Origin: Phycisphaerales bacterium
Lineage (GTDB): Bacteria; Planctomycetota; Phycisphaerae; Phycisphaerales; SM1A02
Direction of reading: 5' to 3'
Assembly: GCA_022446905.1 (NCBI GenBank)
Contig: JAKVBT010000013.1
Span: 44,136 to 88,937 of the forward strand
Length of the DNA: 44,802 bases
Part shown: positions 25,340 to 33,817 of the stretch, piece after piece
Position numbering within the stretch: the stretch's first letter is position 1
How the letters are laid out: the number at the start of each line of letters is the position of its first letter
The notes under the pieces: generated by a model
Databases searched by the model: none
What the model saw: the letters and a program-made list of their open reading frames with translations, nothing else
Told to the model about the DNA's origin: nothing
Position numbers and translations under genes: made by a program

Positions 25340-26828
25340 TATTGTCCTCGCGGGCCCATCCCTTCACACGCTCAACAGCGCGTGCCCATATAGCCAATTT
25401 GGAGGCACGATAGGCGGCATCCACATCAGGCTCAAAGCGGCGGTCGAGATGCCAATGACCCGCAGCATCTTCGGGGCCAAGAAAAGTTCCAGACCCAATC
25501 CCGGACATCGCCGCAGCCCCCCAAGCAGTAGTTTCCAACATCTTCGGGCGTAACACTGTGGTCCCAAGCACATCGGATTGGATCTGCATCAGGAGATCAC
25601 TTGCCGCAGCACCACCATCTACTCGGAGTTCATGTAAGGACAAAGAGGCATCCCGTTCCATCGATTGCAATACATCCGCTACGCTCATCGCAATGCCTTC
25701 GAGGGTTGCACGCGCAATGTGCGCCGCAGTGGTCCCACGCGTCATCCCCATGATGGCTGCCCGACCCCATGAATCCCAATGTGGCGCACCAAGACCTGCA
25801 AACGCAGGCACCAACACGACACCGTCGGCGCTATCGACGCTGGCCGCGAGTTCATTGACCTGCGGTGCAGAATCGATGATGCCAAGTCCATCGCGAAGCC
25901 ACTGAATGGTGGCACCACCCATAAAGACACTGCCCTCCAAGGCATAGTTCACAGTTCCATCGGGAAGCTGCCAGCCAACTGTGGTCAATAAACCACTCGT
26001 ACTGGCCACCGATTCCTCCCCGGTATTCATCAAGAGAAAACAACCCGTGCCGTAGGTCGTCTTGGCATCTCCAGGCTGAAGACAACCCTGTCCAAATAAT
26101 GCCGACTGCTGATCACCAATCATGCCGGTCACCTCAAGCCCTGATGCCATCTTCACAGCCCCAAAGCGGCCGGCGCAGGGGACCACCTCGGGCAGAATCG
26201 ACTCTGGAATATCAAAGAGCCCAAGCAGATCTGGATCCCACTGGCCCCTGTTGATGTCGTACAACATGGTGCGTGCTGCATTGCTCGCATCCGTAGCATG
26301 CGTAGCCCCATCCGTCAGCGACCAGAGAAGCCAAGATTCGATCGTTCCAAAGGCCAGATGTCCCTCATCTGCTGCCGCTCGAGCCCCGTCGACGTGATCC
26401 AACATCCACTGAATCTTGCTGGCGGAGAAATACGGGTCAGGAATGAGCCCCGTCCGCTCCCGAATGAGCTGAACGATGGCCTCGTCCTGGGCGATCGACT
26501 CCATCATTGAGGCGGTGCGACGGTCCTGCCAAACAATCGCCCTGGAAATTGGCTTTCCGGACCGACGATCCCAGATCACCACGGTCTCGCGCTGGTTCGT
26601 CACCCCCAGTCCAGCAACCTGCTTAGGACCACCAATCTCCTCCAGAACAGTTCGAAGCGTCTCAAACTGACGATCACGGATCTCAGTGGCATCATGCTCT
26701 ACCCAGCCAGCCTGTGGATAGTGCTGTTGGAACTCCTGCTGGGACACACACTTGACGTTCCCATCAAGATCAAATGCCACCGTTCTACAACTGCTTGTGC
26801 CTTCATCGAGTGCCAAAAGCAACCCCAT
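25329..26828 (-). CDS. glpK: Glycerol kinase GlpK
   Basis: This 499-residue FGGY kinase phosphorylates glycerol to glycerol-3-phosphate. It begins MGLLLALDEGTSSCRT (ATP loop), and contains GVTNQRETVVIWDR, AIVWQDRRT, GMIGDQQSALFGQ, KTTYGTGCFLL and LRVDGGAAASDLLMQ, all typical of GlpK. I chose ATG 26828 because a strong site (GAGGAGGG) precedes it by 8 bases; a GTG three codons upstream lies within that region. It is the first gene of a glpK-glpD operon with no transporter (glpF) or glpR seen nearby. A 14-base palindrome 70 bases upstream is a candidate operator. Confidence 0.96.
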   Translation of the reverse strand: MGLLLALDEGTSSCRTVAFDLDGNVKCVSQQEFQQHYPQAGWVEHDATEIRDRQFETLRTVLEEIGGPKQVAGLGVTNQRETVVIWDRRSGKPISRAIVWQDRRTASMMESIAQDEAIVQLIRERTGLIPDPYFSASKIQWMLDHVDGARAAADEGHLAFGTIESWLLWSLTDGATHATDASNAARTMLYDINRGQWDPDLLGLFDIPESILPEVVPCAGRFGAVKMASGLEVTGMIGDQQSALFGQGCLQPGDAKTTYGTGCFLLMNTGEESVASTSGLLTTVGWQLPDGTVNYALEGSVFMGGATIQWLRDGLGIIDSAPQVNELAASVDSADGVVLVPAFAGLGAPHWDSWGRAAIMGMTRGTTAAHIARATLEGIAMSVADVLQSMERDASLSLHELRVDGGAAASDLLMQIQSDVLGTTVLRPKMLETTAWGAAAMSGIGSGTFLGPEDAAGHWHLDRRFEPDVDAAYRASKLAIWARAVERVKGWAREDNNDT

Positions 26829-26897
26829 CGGCCTCACCCTCCTCTATCCAGATCACCAGAGCCTACCAATTCACTATGCATGATTACGGGATCGCCA

Positions 26898-26911
26898 GTG
26901 GACAAGTCCAC
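26898..26911. promoter_or_regulatory. Perfect palindrome upstream of glpK, candidate operator
   Basis: GTGGAC-AA-GTCCAC is a perfect 6+2+6 inverted repeat centred about 76 bases upstream of the glpK ATG, a usual place for a repressor or activator site. No regulator gene is adjacent and I do not recognise the site as a known GlpR operator. Confidence 0.4.
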
Positions 26912-27188
26912 AACCCAAGGTCACGAAAGATCTTTGCAATGAGAACGATTCACGACTGGCATCATGCCCGCATACAAATACATACGCAATACCTTTGAAT
27001 ACATAGGCTTGCGAGTTATCTGTGCTAGTTGTGAGTGGTCTGTGGAGTGATCGTGGGCATCTTAAATGCACCACCGTTGATGCAAAATTTAGATTAATTT
27101 CAAGGAAGGAGGTTGTCGGCATCCGATAACGATTTGTAGGTGGTCATGCCACCCATTCCGGATCCAGACTTCCTTCTCTTCTCTTCCG

Positions 27189-27218
27189 TCACCTCCAGGC
27201 TTCGCGGCCTGGAGGTGA
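27189..27218 (+). terminator. 12-bp hairpin followed by a T-rich run
   Basis: TCACCTCCAGGC (27189-27200) pairs perfectly with GCCTGGAGGTGA (27207-27218) across TTCGCG, and TTTCTTTG follows on the plus strand. The base arrangement is that of a plus-strand intrinsic terminator, yet no plus-strand gene lies upstream. On the minus strand it lies 43 bases after the small lipoprotein gene, so it could serve that transcript, but a purine-rich stretch follows there. Confidence 0.6.
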
Positions 27219-27260
27219 TTTCTTTGAGCGGTGGCTCAAATACTTGAACGGCCAGGCAAG

Positions 27261-27533
27261 TCAGTGTGCCTGTGCTTGCACATACTGCTGCTGCTGCTCT
27301 GAATCCCACTGCGTCCATCGCTGCGCGCAGCCACCACAACAGAAACCAACTGCTCGCCCATCCGCCAGAGTGGCCTCAGGTGCGCCCGGTCCAACTGGCT
27401 GGCCCGAGAAGGGACAGGTGTCATTGATCATGCCAGTGGCTGGCAATGGCGTGGCTTGACCGCGAACGGCCGAACCGCATCCACCCATCATCAACATCAT
27501 CATCACGCTTGCGCTCAAGACAACCCGTTTCAT
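27261..27533 (-). CDS. Small lipoprotein with a YHS/TRASH-like cysteine motif
   Basis: The 90-residue product starts with a lipoprotein signal (MKRVVLSASVMMMLMMGGC; lipidated Cys19). The mature part has CPFSGQPVGPG, then 19 residues later FCCGGCAQRW, a pattern seen in YHS-type domains, which bind metal ions, often copper. A short Gln-rich tail (EQQQQYVQAQAH) ends the protein. It would be anchored in a membrane facing the periplasm. The function is unknown; metal handling is the likeliest reading. The neighbouring upstream gene encodes a copper-dependent LPMO, which may be coincidence, as 150 bases separate them. Confidence 0.8.
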   Translation of the reverse strand: MKRVVLSASVMMMLMMGGCGSAVRGQATPLPATGMINDTCPFSGQPVGPGAPEATLADGRAVGFCCGGCAQRWTQWDSEQQQQYVQAQAH

Positions 27534-27683
27534 GTTCTCTAGTCCTTTATGTGTTCAGCGCCGATTCCCGGCGTGGACACATCCTACCCCAGCACGAAGC
27601 GCATCACCGTGACTTGGCTAGAGAGCCCTGCTGCTCAAGTGCCGCATAGGACTTTGCTCTGGGCTAGCACAATGAGAACAGAT

Positions 27684-29060
27684 CTATGGAGCCTGCGGCA
27701 CAGCATTGCCATTGATCGTGACCTCGGTTGGAACAGCCGGATTTCCAGTGGCGATAAAGCCAATTGTGACACTCTTCCCAGAACAAATGCGGTTGTTCCA
27801 GTCCTCATTCACCACACGCACCTGAGTGTCCTTCTGAGACACAAAGCGAGCGCCCCACACCTGATCGATGACGTAGTCCACATGAAACAATAATTCCCAT
27901 CCAATCACACATTGCGGCTCGTCGTTATAGATTGTGATTGCTCCCTGAAATCCACCATCCCAAGTCGATTCGACATCGAACGAAAAACTCAGCCCGTCGA
28001 ACTGACACGCATCCAGAACGCCATTGCCATCAGCATCGCCATCGGCCAGTTCACATTGGTCAGGGATGAGGTTGAGATTGCAATCAGTATGGGTTCCCTG
28101 AATCACATCACATATGTCAGGAATCCCATTTCCATCACAGTCGGAGGGCTGCTGACACACATCGGGCACACCATCAGCATCACAGTCCAAGGCGCCCTCA
28201 CTAATCTCTACGGCATCCGGAATGCCATTGGAATCACAATCAGGACCACATGACCCCCACGCCGACAGCGTGTACGTGAGATCAGAGACATCTACGACAC
28301 CATCTTCGACGACATCGAAGGTCTCATCGGAAGTCCCCCACGCAGCAATCAAAGCCATCAGATCGACCACTGTGATCTGTCCATCGTCATCAAAATCTGC
28401 TGGACACTCTGTTGGATCAACTGACTGACCAAAGTCAACATCAGCCACTGCGTAGAAACCCTCGCCAACCGGATCTAGACGCTGCCAAATGACATAGATC
28501 ACATGTTTGCCAGTGCGATGTGGGAGTATGGCATTGAATCGATACGCTGAGTCTTCAAGACTGACCGGGCCGATCGACAGCGCTTCCATATGCGCCCAAT
28601 CCAGAGGCATGTTGGGGTCCCAATCCTCAGTCGTGATCCAGGCTCGATGCACGCTCGGATCATGCGGCGTCGTGGCATACCACACGAACTCGAATGGGCC
28701 TGGCTGCAGTTCGGTCGATGGCCAATCACTCCGTACTTGATCGAAGCCGGCATACTTCGCATTGCCAGCGCTAGCGAGTTGCCCGTCAGGAATTGTCTGC
28801 GAATAGTCGATCACGCGCTGTTGATCACTGGTCCCGGGGTGGAAGTTGACCAGTTCATTCCAGTCATACAGCGGCTGGGTCCCCCCGATCGCGATTGCAT
28901 CAATCACTGCATCGGAAACCGGTTGCTCAGGCCCTTCCTGAAACGCGCTGTAGATTCGAGATGGCGGGTGAGACAGCGAGCCATGCCCAAATGCAAGCCC
29001 GGTGGGCACTGCCAAGACCAACAAGCACACGAGGTTTCGACTGATGCCGGACCGTTCCAT
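27684..29060 (-). CDS. Secreted AA10 lytic polysaccharide monooxygenase with dockerin-like repeats and CBM2-like domain
   Basis: The mature protein begins at His26 (LAFG|HGSLSHPPSR), the N-terminal copper ligand of AA10 LPMOs. The second histidine-brace ligand is His133 in TTPHDPSVHRAWIT, and the axial aromatic lies in GFYAVADVDF (Phe202). HRTGKHVIYVIWQR is also diagnostic. Residues 219-271 are dockerin-like (CPADFDDDGQ ... WGSCG); 274-352 contain calcium-loop repeats such as DCDGNGIPDICD; 357-454 resemble a CBM2, with Trp367, Trp388 and Trp421. It should oxidatively cleave chitin or cellulose outside the cell. ATG 29060 has AGGAGGG 7 bases upstream; the in-frame codon at 29093 is less likely. 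A 6-bp hairpin (29082-29100) lies in the leader. Confidence 0.92.
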   Translation of the reverse strand: MERSGISRNLVCLLVLAVPTGLAFGHGSLSHPPSRIYSAFQEGPEQPVSDAVIDAIAIGGTQPLYDWNELVNFHPGTSDQQRVIDYSQTIPDGQLASAGNAKYAGFDQVRSDWPSTELQPGPFEFVWYATTPHDPSVHRAWITTEDWDPNMPLDWAHMEALSIGPVSLEDSAYRFNAILPHRTGKHVIYVIWQRLDPVGEGFYAVADVDFGQSVDPTECPADFDDDGQITVVDLMALIAAWGTSDETFDVVEDGVVDVSDLTYTLSAWGSCGPDCDSNGIPDAVEISEGALDCDADGVPDVCQQPSDCDGNGIPDICDVIQGTHTDCNLNLIPDQCELADGDADGNGVLDACQFDGLSFSFDVESTWDGGFQGAITIYNDEPQCVIGWELLFHVDYVIDQVWGARFVSQKDTQVRVVNEDWNNRICSGKSVTIGFIATGNPAVPTEVTINGNAVPQAP

Positions 29061-29242
29061 GCGGACACCCTCCTGAAATGACCGCGCCAGCACAGCGCGG
29101 CCTCAAGAACAGATGTACGAAGGATCTACAGTAGGGATCGAGCAGGTCGCTGATTTCCCAAAAAATCGCATCGGATCAAGCCTAAGTGACTGATATGGCG
29201 ATGCCCAAGGCCGCATGGGCAACTGCACCTCTGAAAACGCCA

Positions 29243-30280
29243 TTAGACGTTGAAGAGAAAGTGCACGACATCGCCATCCTGCATGGAGTAGCCCTTGCCC
29301 TCACTGCGGAGTTTGCCTGCTTCCTTGATCGCTTTCTCATCACCCAGTTCAAACAGATCATCACAGTGATAGCACTCGGCGCGAATAAACCCACGCTGTA
29401 GATCACTATGAATCGCACCAGCGGCTTCTGGCGCAGAAGCACCATGCGGGATGGACCACGCACGAACCTCTTTTTCCCCAGCCGTATAGAAAGTCGATAA
29501 GCCAAGCAATTCATTGATCGCTGCAGCAAGCACACCAATAGCGGGCCGCTCAATGCCCATCGAAGCCAACATGTCGGCACGATCACTCTCATCGAGTTCT
29601 GCAATCTCAGACTCGATGGTTGCGCAGACCGTCACTACTGGCTCAGAACCAGCCACTTTTTGCACTGATGCAGCTGCAGCAGAGCCGCTACCAACGTCTT
29701 CCTCATCCACATTGGCCACCAGCATCACCGGCTTGGCCGTCATGAATCCATACGACTTGAGCACCGCAGCTTCGGCCTCGGCCCACTTTCCACTGCGCAC
29801 TGGTTGTTCATCCTCGAGCAATGCTACGGTTTGTTCAAGCACTGCCAGGCGTAACTTGGCATCTGCTTCCCCACCACGAGCAGCCCGTCGCGCCCTGTCG
29901 ATCGCACCTTCAGCCACGACCAAATCAGCCAAAATTAACTCCGCCCGCATTGATTCGACTTCAGATCCACCATCACCATTCCAACAATTGACCACTTGAG
30001 CCAACGCATCAACGCTTCTGATATGTGCCAAGACTTGATTCAGGCTTGATGCCCCGCCGCCGGATGGCACACCAGGAATATCAACAATCTGCACTGTCGC
30101 TGGGATCACCTTCTCCGGAGGTATAAATTCCGCAATACGTTCCAGACGAGCATCAGGCATTGGGGCAATGCCAAGGTTGGGCTTCATCCCACCAGCCTGT
30201 ACTGGAACAGCATGGGCAGTGAGTGCCTGAAAAAGCGTGGTCTTGCCCACACCCTGCATTCCAATCAATCCACACTCCAT
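29243..30280 (-). CDS. ychF: Redox-regulated ATPase/GTPase YchF (OLA1 family)
   Basis: This 345-residue P-loop protein begins MECGLIGMQGVGKTTLFQAL (Walker A), with IVDIPGVPSGG (Walker B region), and ends in a TGS domain with FYTAGEKEVRAWSIPHG, HSDLQRGFIRAE and the terminal SEGKGYSMQDGDVVHFLFNV. YchF binds ATP rather than GTP in characterised members and associates with ribosomes and the proteasome or stress response. The Walker A is slightly variant (GMQGVGKTT), and the NKxE specificity motif is replaced by NVDEED (position near 29712), in line with relaxed nucleotide specificity. I chose ATG 30280; the frame extends to 30307 without family support. It is apparently monocistronic. Confidence 0.94.
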   Translation of the reverse strand: MECGLIGMQGVGKTTLFQALTAHAVPVQAGGMKPNLGIAPMPDARLERIAEFIPPEKVIPATVQIVDIPGVPSGGGASSLNQVLAHIRSVDALAQVVNCWNGDGGSEVESMRAELILADLVVAEGAIDRARRAARGGEADAKLRLAVLEQTVALLEDEQPVRSGKWAEAEAAVLKSYGFMTAKPVMLVANVDEEDVGSGSAAAASVQKVAGSEPVVTVCATIESEIAELDESDRADMLASMGIERPAIGVLAAAINELLGLSTFYTAGEKEVRAWSIPHGASAPEAAGAIHSDLQRGFIRAECYHCDDLFELGDEKAIKEAGKLRSEGKGYSMQDGDVVHFLFNV

Positions 30281-30454
30281 CGCGTTAACGCTCCTACGAA
30301 AGTTCAAACATGGTAGTCGGCGAATCCATGAGATTCAGATGTCCAGCTTCAGCCAACACGCTGGGACAGAGCCCGGATAGGTGTTGCCGATTTGGCGCAT
30401 CACCAAAGTCCATCCGTAATGACACACCAACAGTTGAGCACGCAATGGATCGGT

Positions 30455-31909
30455 CTAACGAGCGGACCCTGATGGTCCGGCCATGGTGGACTGGCAATAA
30501 TTCACCCAGCCGCCATAGCCACCAGCCAGATTGATCGGCTGCCCACCGTTGCGAGCAATCAAACTGCATGCCGCAGCACTGCGAATCCCTGCAGCGCAAT
30601 GCACGACGATAGGCCGATCGCTGGGCAACTCCTCAAGTCGGCCAAGTAGCCGCGTGTACGGAACCCGAATCGATCCTTCAACCGCACCACGTGCCACTTC
30701 GCCAGTGGTCCGCACATCCAAGACCACAGCACCTGCTTCCGTAGCACCAAGGAAATCAGCCGGGCCAATCTCTTCGATGGTGTCACCGCCACCGATCGAA
30801 GCCAGGGCCACCGTCAATGATGAAGGACTTGCCCATCCAACAACGCGATCAAGCCCAATGCGAATGCAACGCCTCACTGCTTCTTCTAACTGATCACGTT
30901 CAACAATCAGCACGATGTCTTCATCGGGCTGCACAAAGGAGCCTACAGAAGCAAGAAAGCCAACACCTCTGAGGGGATGCAAACTGCCCGCAAGATGGCC
31001 CGATCGATACTCCGACCACGAACGAGTGTCTACGACAGCACAGGTATTGGTGTTGATTGATGCCAGTTTCTCTGCCGTGAGTTGTTCCGGATTAGGCAAC
31101 TGCGATAGCACTGGCACACCGTCCCGATTCAGTTGCTTCATACGAGCGAAGTAGTACGGTGGATCAGGCTGATCCTGAAGAATGAACTCAACAAAGGATT
31201 CAGAGTCACCACTGATCTGCAAGGCCCGATTAAAACGGCGCTCATAGCCAACGGTGCTTTGCGGAACTGCGCCAAGTGCCTTACCACAAGCACTGCCACT
31301 GCCATGTGCCGGCCAAACCTGAAGATGATCTTCATGCTTAAGGAAGTTGACTGCTGAAACTGCCAGTGCGCGAGCACCTTCTTCCTTGCTGTTATCAATG
31401 CCCGCAGCAGTCTCAAGTAGATCGGGTCGTCCCAGATCACCCACGAACACAAAGTCGCCGGTCACCAAGCCCATCGGCTCAGAAGCACCAGCCCCCAGAT
31501 CTGTTACCTCGTAGCAAATATGTTCCGGTGTGTGCCCTGGTGTGTGCATAGCACGAAAGCGAATATGTCCGACCTGAAAAGTGTCCCCATCGTGAAGAAG
31601 ACGATGGTGATATTGCCCGCCACCAACACGATCATGAAGCCAGCCGTAACTCCAGTCCGAGCCACCCTCCCCTGAGACATAGACCATGACATCGAGCTCT
31701 TCAGCGAGTTGCCGAGTTCCGGCGAGGAAATCAGCATGGATATGCGTTTCCGCTGCCGCCACAATGCGAAGGCCATTGGCTGCAGCAAGTTGGACATATC
31801 GATCGATATCCCGCTCCGGATCAAAGATGATGGCTTCTCCGGTTGCTTGACAGCCAATGAGATAACTCGCTTGGGCAAGAGAATCGTCGTAAATCAGGCG
31901 AAGAAGCAT
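30455..31909 (-). CDS. Metallo-beta-lactamase fold / double rhodanese protein (persulfide dioxygenase-like)
   Basis: The N-terminal 250 residues are a metallo-beta-lactamase domain of the ETHE1 type, with THIHADFLAG, HTPGHTPEHICYE, TGDFVFVGDLGRPD and WPAHGSGSACGK. Two rhodanese domains follow. The second has an active-site Cys (VVHCAAGIRSAA). In the first the corresponding loop reads IVERDQ, so it lacks the Cys and is probably structural. Fused proteins of this kind oxidise glutathione or CoA persulfides and transfer sulfur, in sulfide detoxification. AGGAG lies 8 bases before the ATG. The gene stands alone between ychF and a lipoprotein gene, with 174 bases downstream and 248 upstream. Confidence 0.92.
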   Translation of the reverse strand: MLLRLIYDDSLAQASYLIGCQATGEAIIFDPERDIDRYVQLAAANGLRIVAAAETHIHADFLAGTRQLAEELDVMVYVSGEGGSDWSYGWLHDRVGGGQYHHRLLHDGDTFQVGHIRFRAMHTPGHTPEHICYEVTDLGAGASEPMGLVTGDFVFVGDLGRPDLLETAAGIDNSKEEGARALAVSAVNFLKHEDHLQVWPAHGSGSACGKALGAVPQSTVGYERRFNRALQISGDSESFVEFILQDQPDPPYYFARMKQLNRDGVPVLSQLPNPEQLTAEKLASINTNTCAVVDTRSWSEYRSGHLAGSLHPLRGVGFLASVGSFVQPDEDIVLIVERDQLEEAVRRCIRIGLDRVVGWASPSSLTVALASIGGGDTIEEIGPADFLGATEAGAVVLDVRTTGEVARGAVEGSIRVPYTRLLGRLEELPSDRPIVVHCAAGIRSAAACSLIARNGGQPINLAGGYGGWVNYCQSTMAGPSGSAR

Positions 31910-32157
31910 AAATGGCTCCTAGTCGTGGTGGCGCGTTGCCCCATTGGTGAAGTTCGAATTCTCATGGTACCCGCTAAAGATCGCTCTGAGATACCCACAC
32001 GAAATACTGCACACAATCGAGCGAATGAAATCTGAGGATTGATCAGTTGCTGAACACCACGGCGTGATATCGAACTCAAGGCAAGGGAAGTATGCGCACC
32101 TGGTATCTGAAGGGCCGTCTGCCCAATAGTTGAGTGCTGACCTGTGCTGATTCGCAG

Positions 32158-32745
32158 TTAATGCGCATCCTGCCGCGGTGGCTTATAACCAGCAGCGATC
32201 AGTGCACTGATCTGACTGGCGTACCCCTGAAACGCCTTGCCAGCATGTTCCAACAGCGCGGTCCGCTGACGATTCACATCAGCAACGGCCAGTGCCCCAC
32301 AGAGTGCTGCGGCATAACTACATGCCTTCTCCTGTGAAACCAACAGCTGAATCTCAAACGACCGCCCCGCAAGCAAGAGGCTCGCTGCTGTGCTGTTGGC
32401 CAGCGCATGGCGAGCACTCACCTCGATCAGCGGCAGACCCGTTGTATCCATTGGTACTGCTGGAGGATCATCCGCCAAAGCGAGTAACTCACGCCGGGTA
32501 GATGCAGCGGTATCAGCCACCTGGCTCAACAACGCCTTGACATCTTCAGGAGCATGTTTGAGTCCAAAGATCAGGGTGACATCGGATTCATCATGAAGCA
32601 ATTGTGTAAGTAGGGCATATCCATGACCTAGCGTGATTGGCACAGCCTCAGAATGGGCAGCATCATCAAGTGGCCCTTTGAGAACCGGCGCGCAACCACT
32701 GTGATGAAGGGGCAACAACGAAACAGCCAGGATCAAGAGCGTCAT
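32158..32745 (-). CDS. Predicted lipoprotein, function unknown
   Basis: No family is recognised. The 195-residue product starts MTLLILAVSLLPLHHSGC, a signal ending in a lipobox-like HSGC, so it is probably a lipoprotein. The rest is largely alpha-helical and Ala/Leu-rich (LLSQVADTAASTRRELLALA, LEHAGKAFQGYASQISAL), with few charges clustered. I use the ATG at 32745; a GTG two codons upstream is in frame. The end is PPRQDAH. It diverges from the secreted-protein gene at 33121 and is followed by 248 bases before the MBL/rhodanese gene, so it is probably transcribed alone. Confidence 0.72.
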   Translation of the reverse strand: MTLLILAVSLLPLHHSGCAPVLKGPLDDAAHSEAVPITLGHGYALLTQLLHDESDVTLIFGLKHAPEDVKALLSQVADTAASTRRELLALADDPPAVPMDTTGLPLIEVSARHALANSTAASLLLAGRSFEIQLLVSQEKACSYAAALCGALAVADVNRQRTALLEHAGKAFQGYASQISALIAAGYKPPRQDAH

Positions 32746-33120
32746 CCGCACGATCGGAGGCTACCACGTGAGGCGTTTTCTCAGGTTTAGGAGCAGATGC
32801 CAGCAAATCGATCGATAGGGAATTCTCACTGGTAGATTCCAACATCATCGACGCTGACTGCAAGGAAGCCTGCAGATGGCTCTAAGCCGGGCAGATTCGG
32901 CCTCGATCACTGGAAGTTGGGAATCACAAACCGCTCTGGCCGGCCTCGAAGTGTGAGGTGCGGCTCTTGGAATGGCTGGCCTCTCACCGCGCAATAATTG
33001 CCCTACTCCACCGAAGTCCTGAACAGATCGCTGCCTTCATGCCGAATCGAGGCCGATCGGACCATCACGCGTCTCGGACGGACCCGAGCGCATCGCACCC
33101 CTCAAGATGAGACCAGACCC
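32746..33120. other. Divergent non-coding interval with a repeated CGGCCTCGA word
   Basis: These 375 bases separate the unknown lipoprotein gene (minus) from the PEP-CTERM-like gene (plus). CGGCCTCGA occurs at 32898-32906 and 32941-32949, and inverted as TCGAGGCCG at 33047-33055; the outer two are also flanked by GATTC/GAATC, so they form a longer imperfect inverted pair. They could be regulator sites. An open frame runs through the right part (from 32998) but its residues look non-coding before the signal peptide at 33121. Confidence 0.4.
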
Positions 33121-33813
33121 GTGCGAACCCTACTGATTGCTTTTGTGTGTGGCCCACTTGCATTGGGCATTTCCCAGGCGGACGTGCTCTTTGATCAGAT
33201 TGGCAACAGTGATGGATCATCGCTGGCCGGTGACATCTATGGCAGCCAATCATTCATCCCTGAGTCCGATCTAACCGCCCCCATCGAAGCCGTTGACAAT
33301 TTCACATTGAATGCAGACAGCCAGATTGATGCCATTGAGTTTGTTCTGGATGGCTGGAACGGCTTTGACGGACCAGACGGGGTGGTTTCCTGGACAGTAA
33401 ATATCTACAGCGATCTTCAAGCCGCAGCTTCAAATCTCGTTGGTGACGTCTTGTCCCGCACAGTGGTTCCCGAGGTCAATCCGACATGGCAAGGTGCGGG
33501 CTGGCTGGTGAATCTACCGCTGGATGATGTCCTGGAATCAGGCGACTACCTTGTCGGTGTGCTCATGGCCAATCCCTATCCCGATCATGGTTGGGCAGGC
33601 GTTGCGACCAGCATGATCGGTGACCAATCGGCCTGGCAAATCAGCCCCGATGGCGAAGGCATCTACGTCTTTGTGCCGTACATCCAGACCACAGACAATC
33701 TTGCCTATCGGGTGCTTGGATCCACGATCCCCGCACCAGCAAGCGTATTCGGCCTGATCCCACTTCTGTTGGGGCGACGCAGGCGCAGTGCACGCTCCAC
33801 CCTGCCACAATAG
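33121..33813 (+). CDS. Secreted protein with PEP-CTERM-like sorting tail
   Basis: Starting from GTG 33121 the product has 230 residues: a signal peptide (RTLLIAFVCGPLALGISQA), a beta-rich body of about 185 residues with several Asp/Asn-Gly turns, and a tail IPAPASVFGLIPLLLGRRRR. The tail has a short Pro-containing motif, a hydrophobic segment and an Arg cluster, the layout of PEP-CTERM-type sorting signals, with a variant IPAPAS start. The GTG is preferred because the frame upstream (to 32998) has no signal-like character, but no strong ribosome-binding site is visible. The body is not recognised. Such proteins are exported and processed by an exosortase. The sulfotransferase gene starts 4 bases after its stop. 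Confidence 0.78.
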   Translation: MRTLLIAFVCGPLALGISQADVLFDQIGNSDGSSLAGDIYGSQSFIPESDLTAPIEAVDNFTLNADSQIDAIEFVLDGWNGFDGPDGVVSWTVNIYSDLQAAASNLVGDVLSRTVVPEVNPTWQGAGWLVNLPLDDVLESGDYLVGVLMANPYPDHGWAGVATSMIGDQSAWQISPDGEGIYVFVPYIQTTDNLAYRVLGSTIPAPASVFGLIPLLLGRRRRSARSTLPQ

Positions 33814-33817
33814 GGGC

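Larger units (their letters stand above)
26829..27260. other. Non-coding, AT-richer interval upstream of glpK
   Basis: These 432 bases separate glpK (starting leftward) from the tail of the small lipoprotein gene. The half near glpK should hold its promoter and contains the palindrome at 26898-26911. The middle (26960-27100) is AT-rich, with repeated ATACAT/AATAC words. A purine-rich AAGGAAGGAGGT lies near 27101-27112 on the plus strand, and the hairpin at 27189-27218 follows. A 33-codon frame from ATG 27146 (MPPIPDPDFL...) spans that hairpin; I do not call it a gene. Confidence 0.45.

Noticed and set aside
27100-27339. Minus-strand open frame of 79 codons
   Set aside because: It overlaps the lipoprotein gene in another frame, crosses the 12-bp hairpin and has no ribosome-binding site or recognisable domain.
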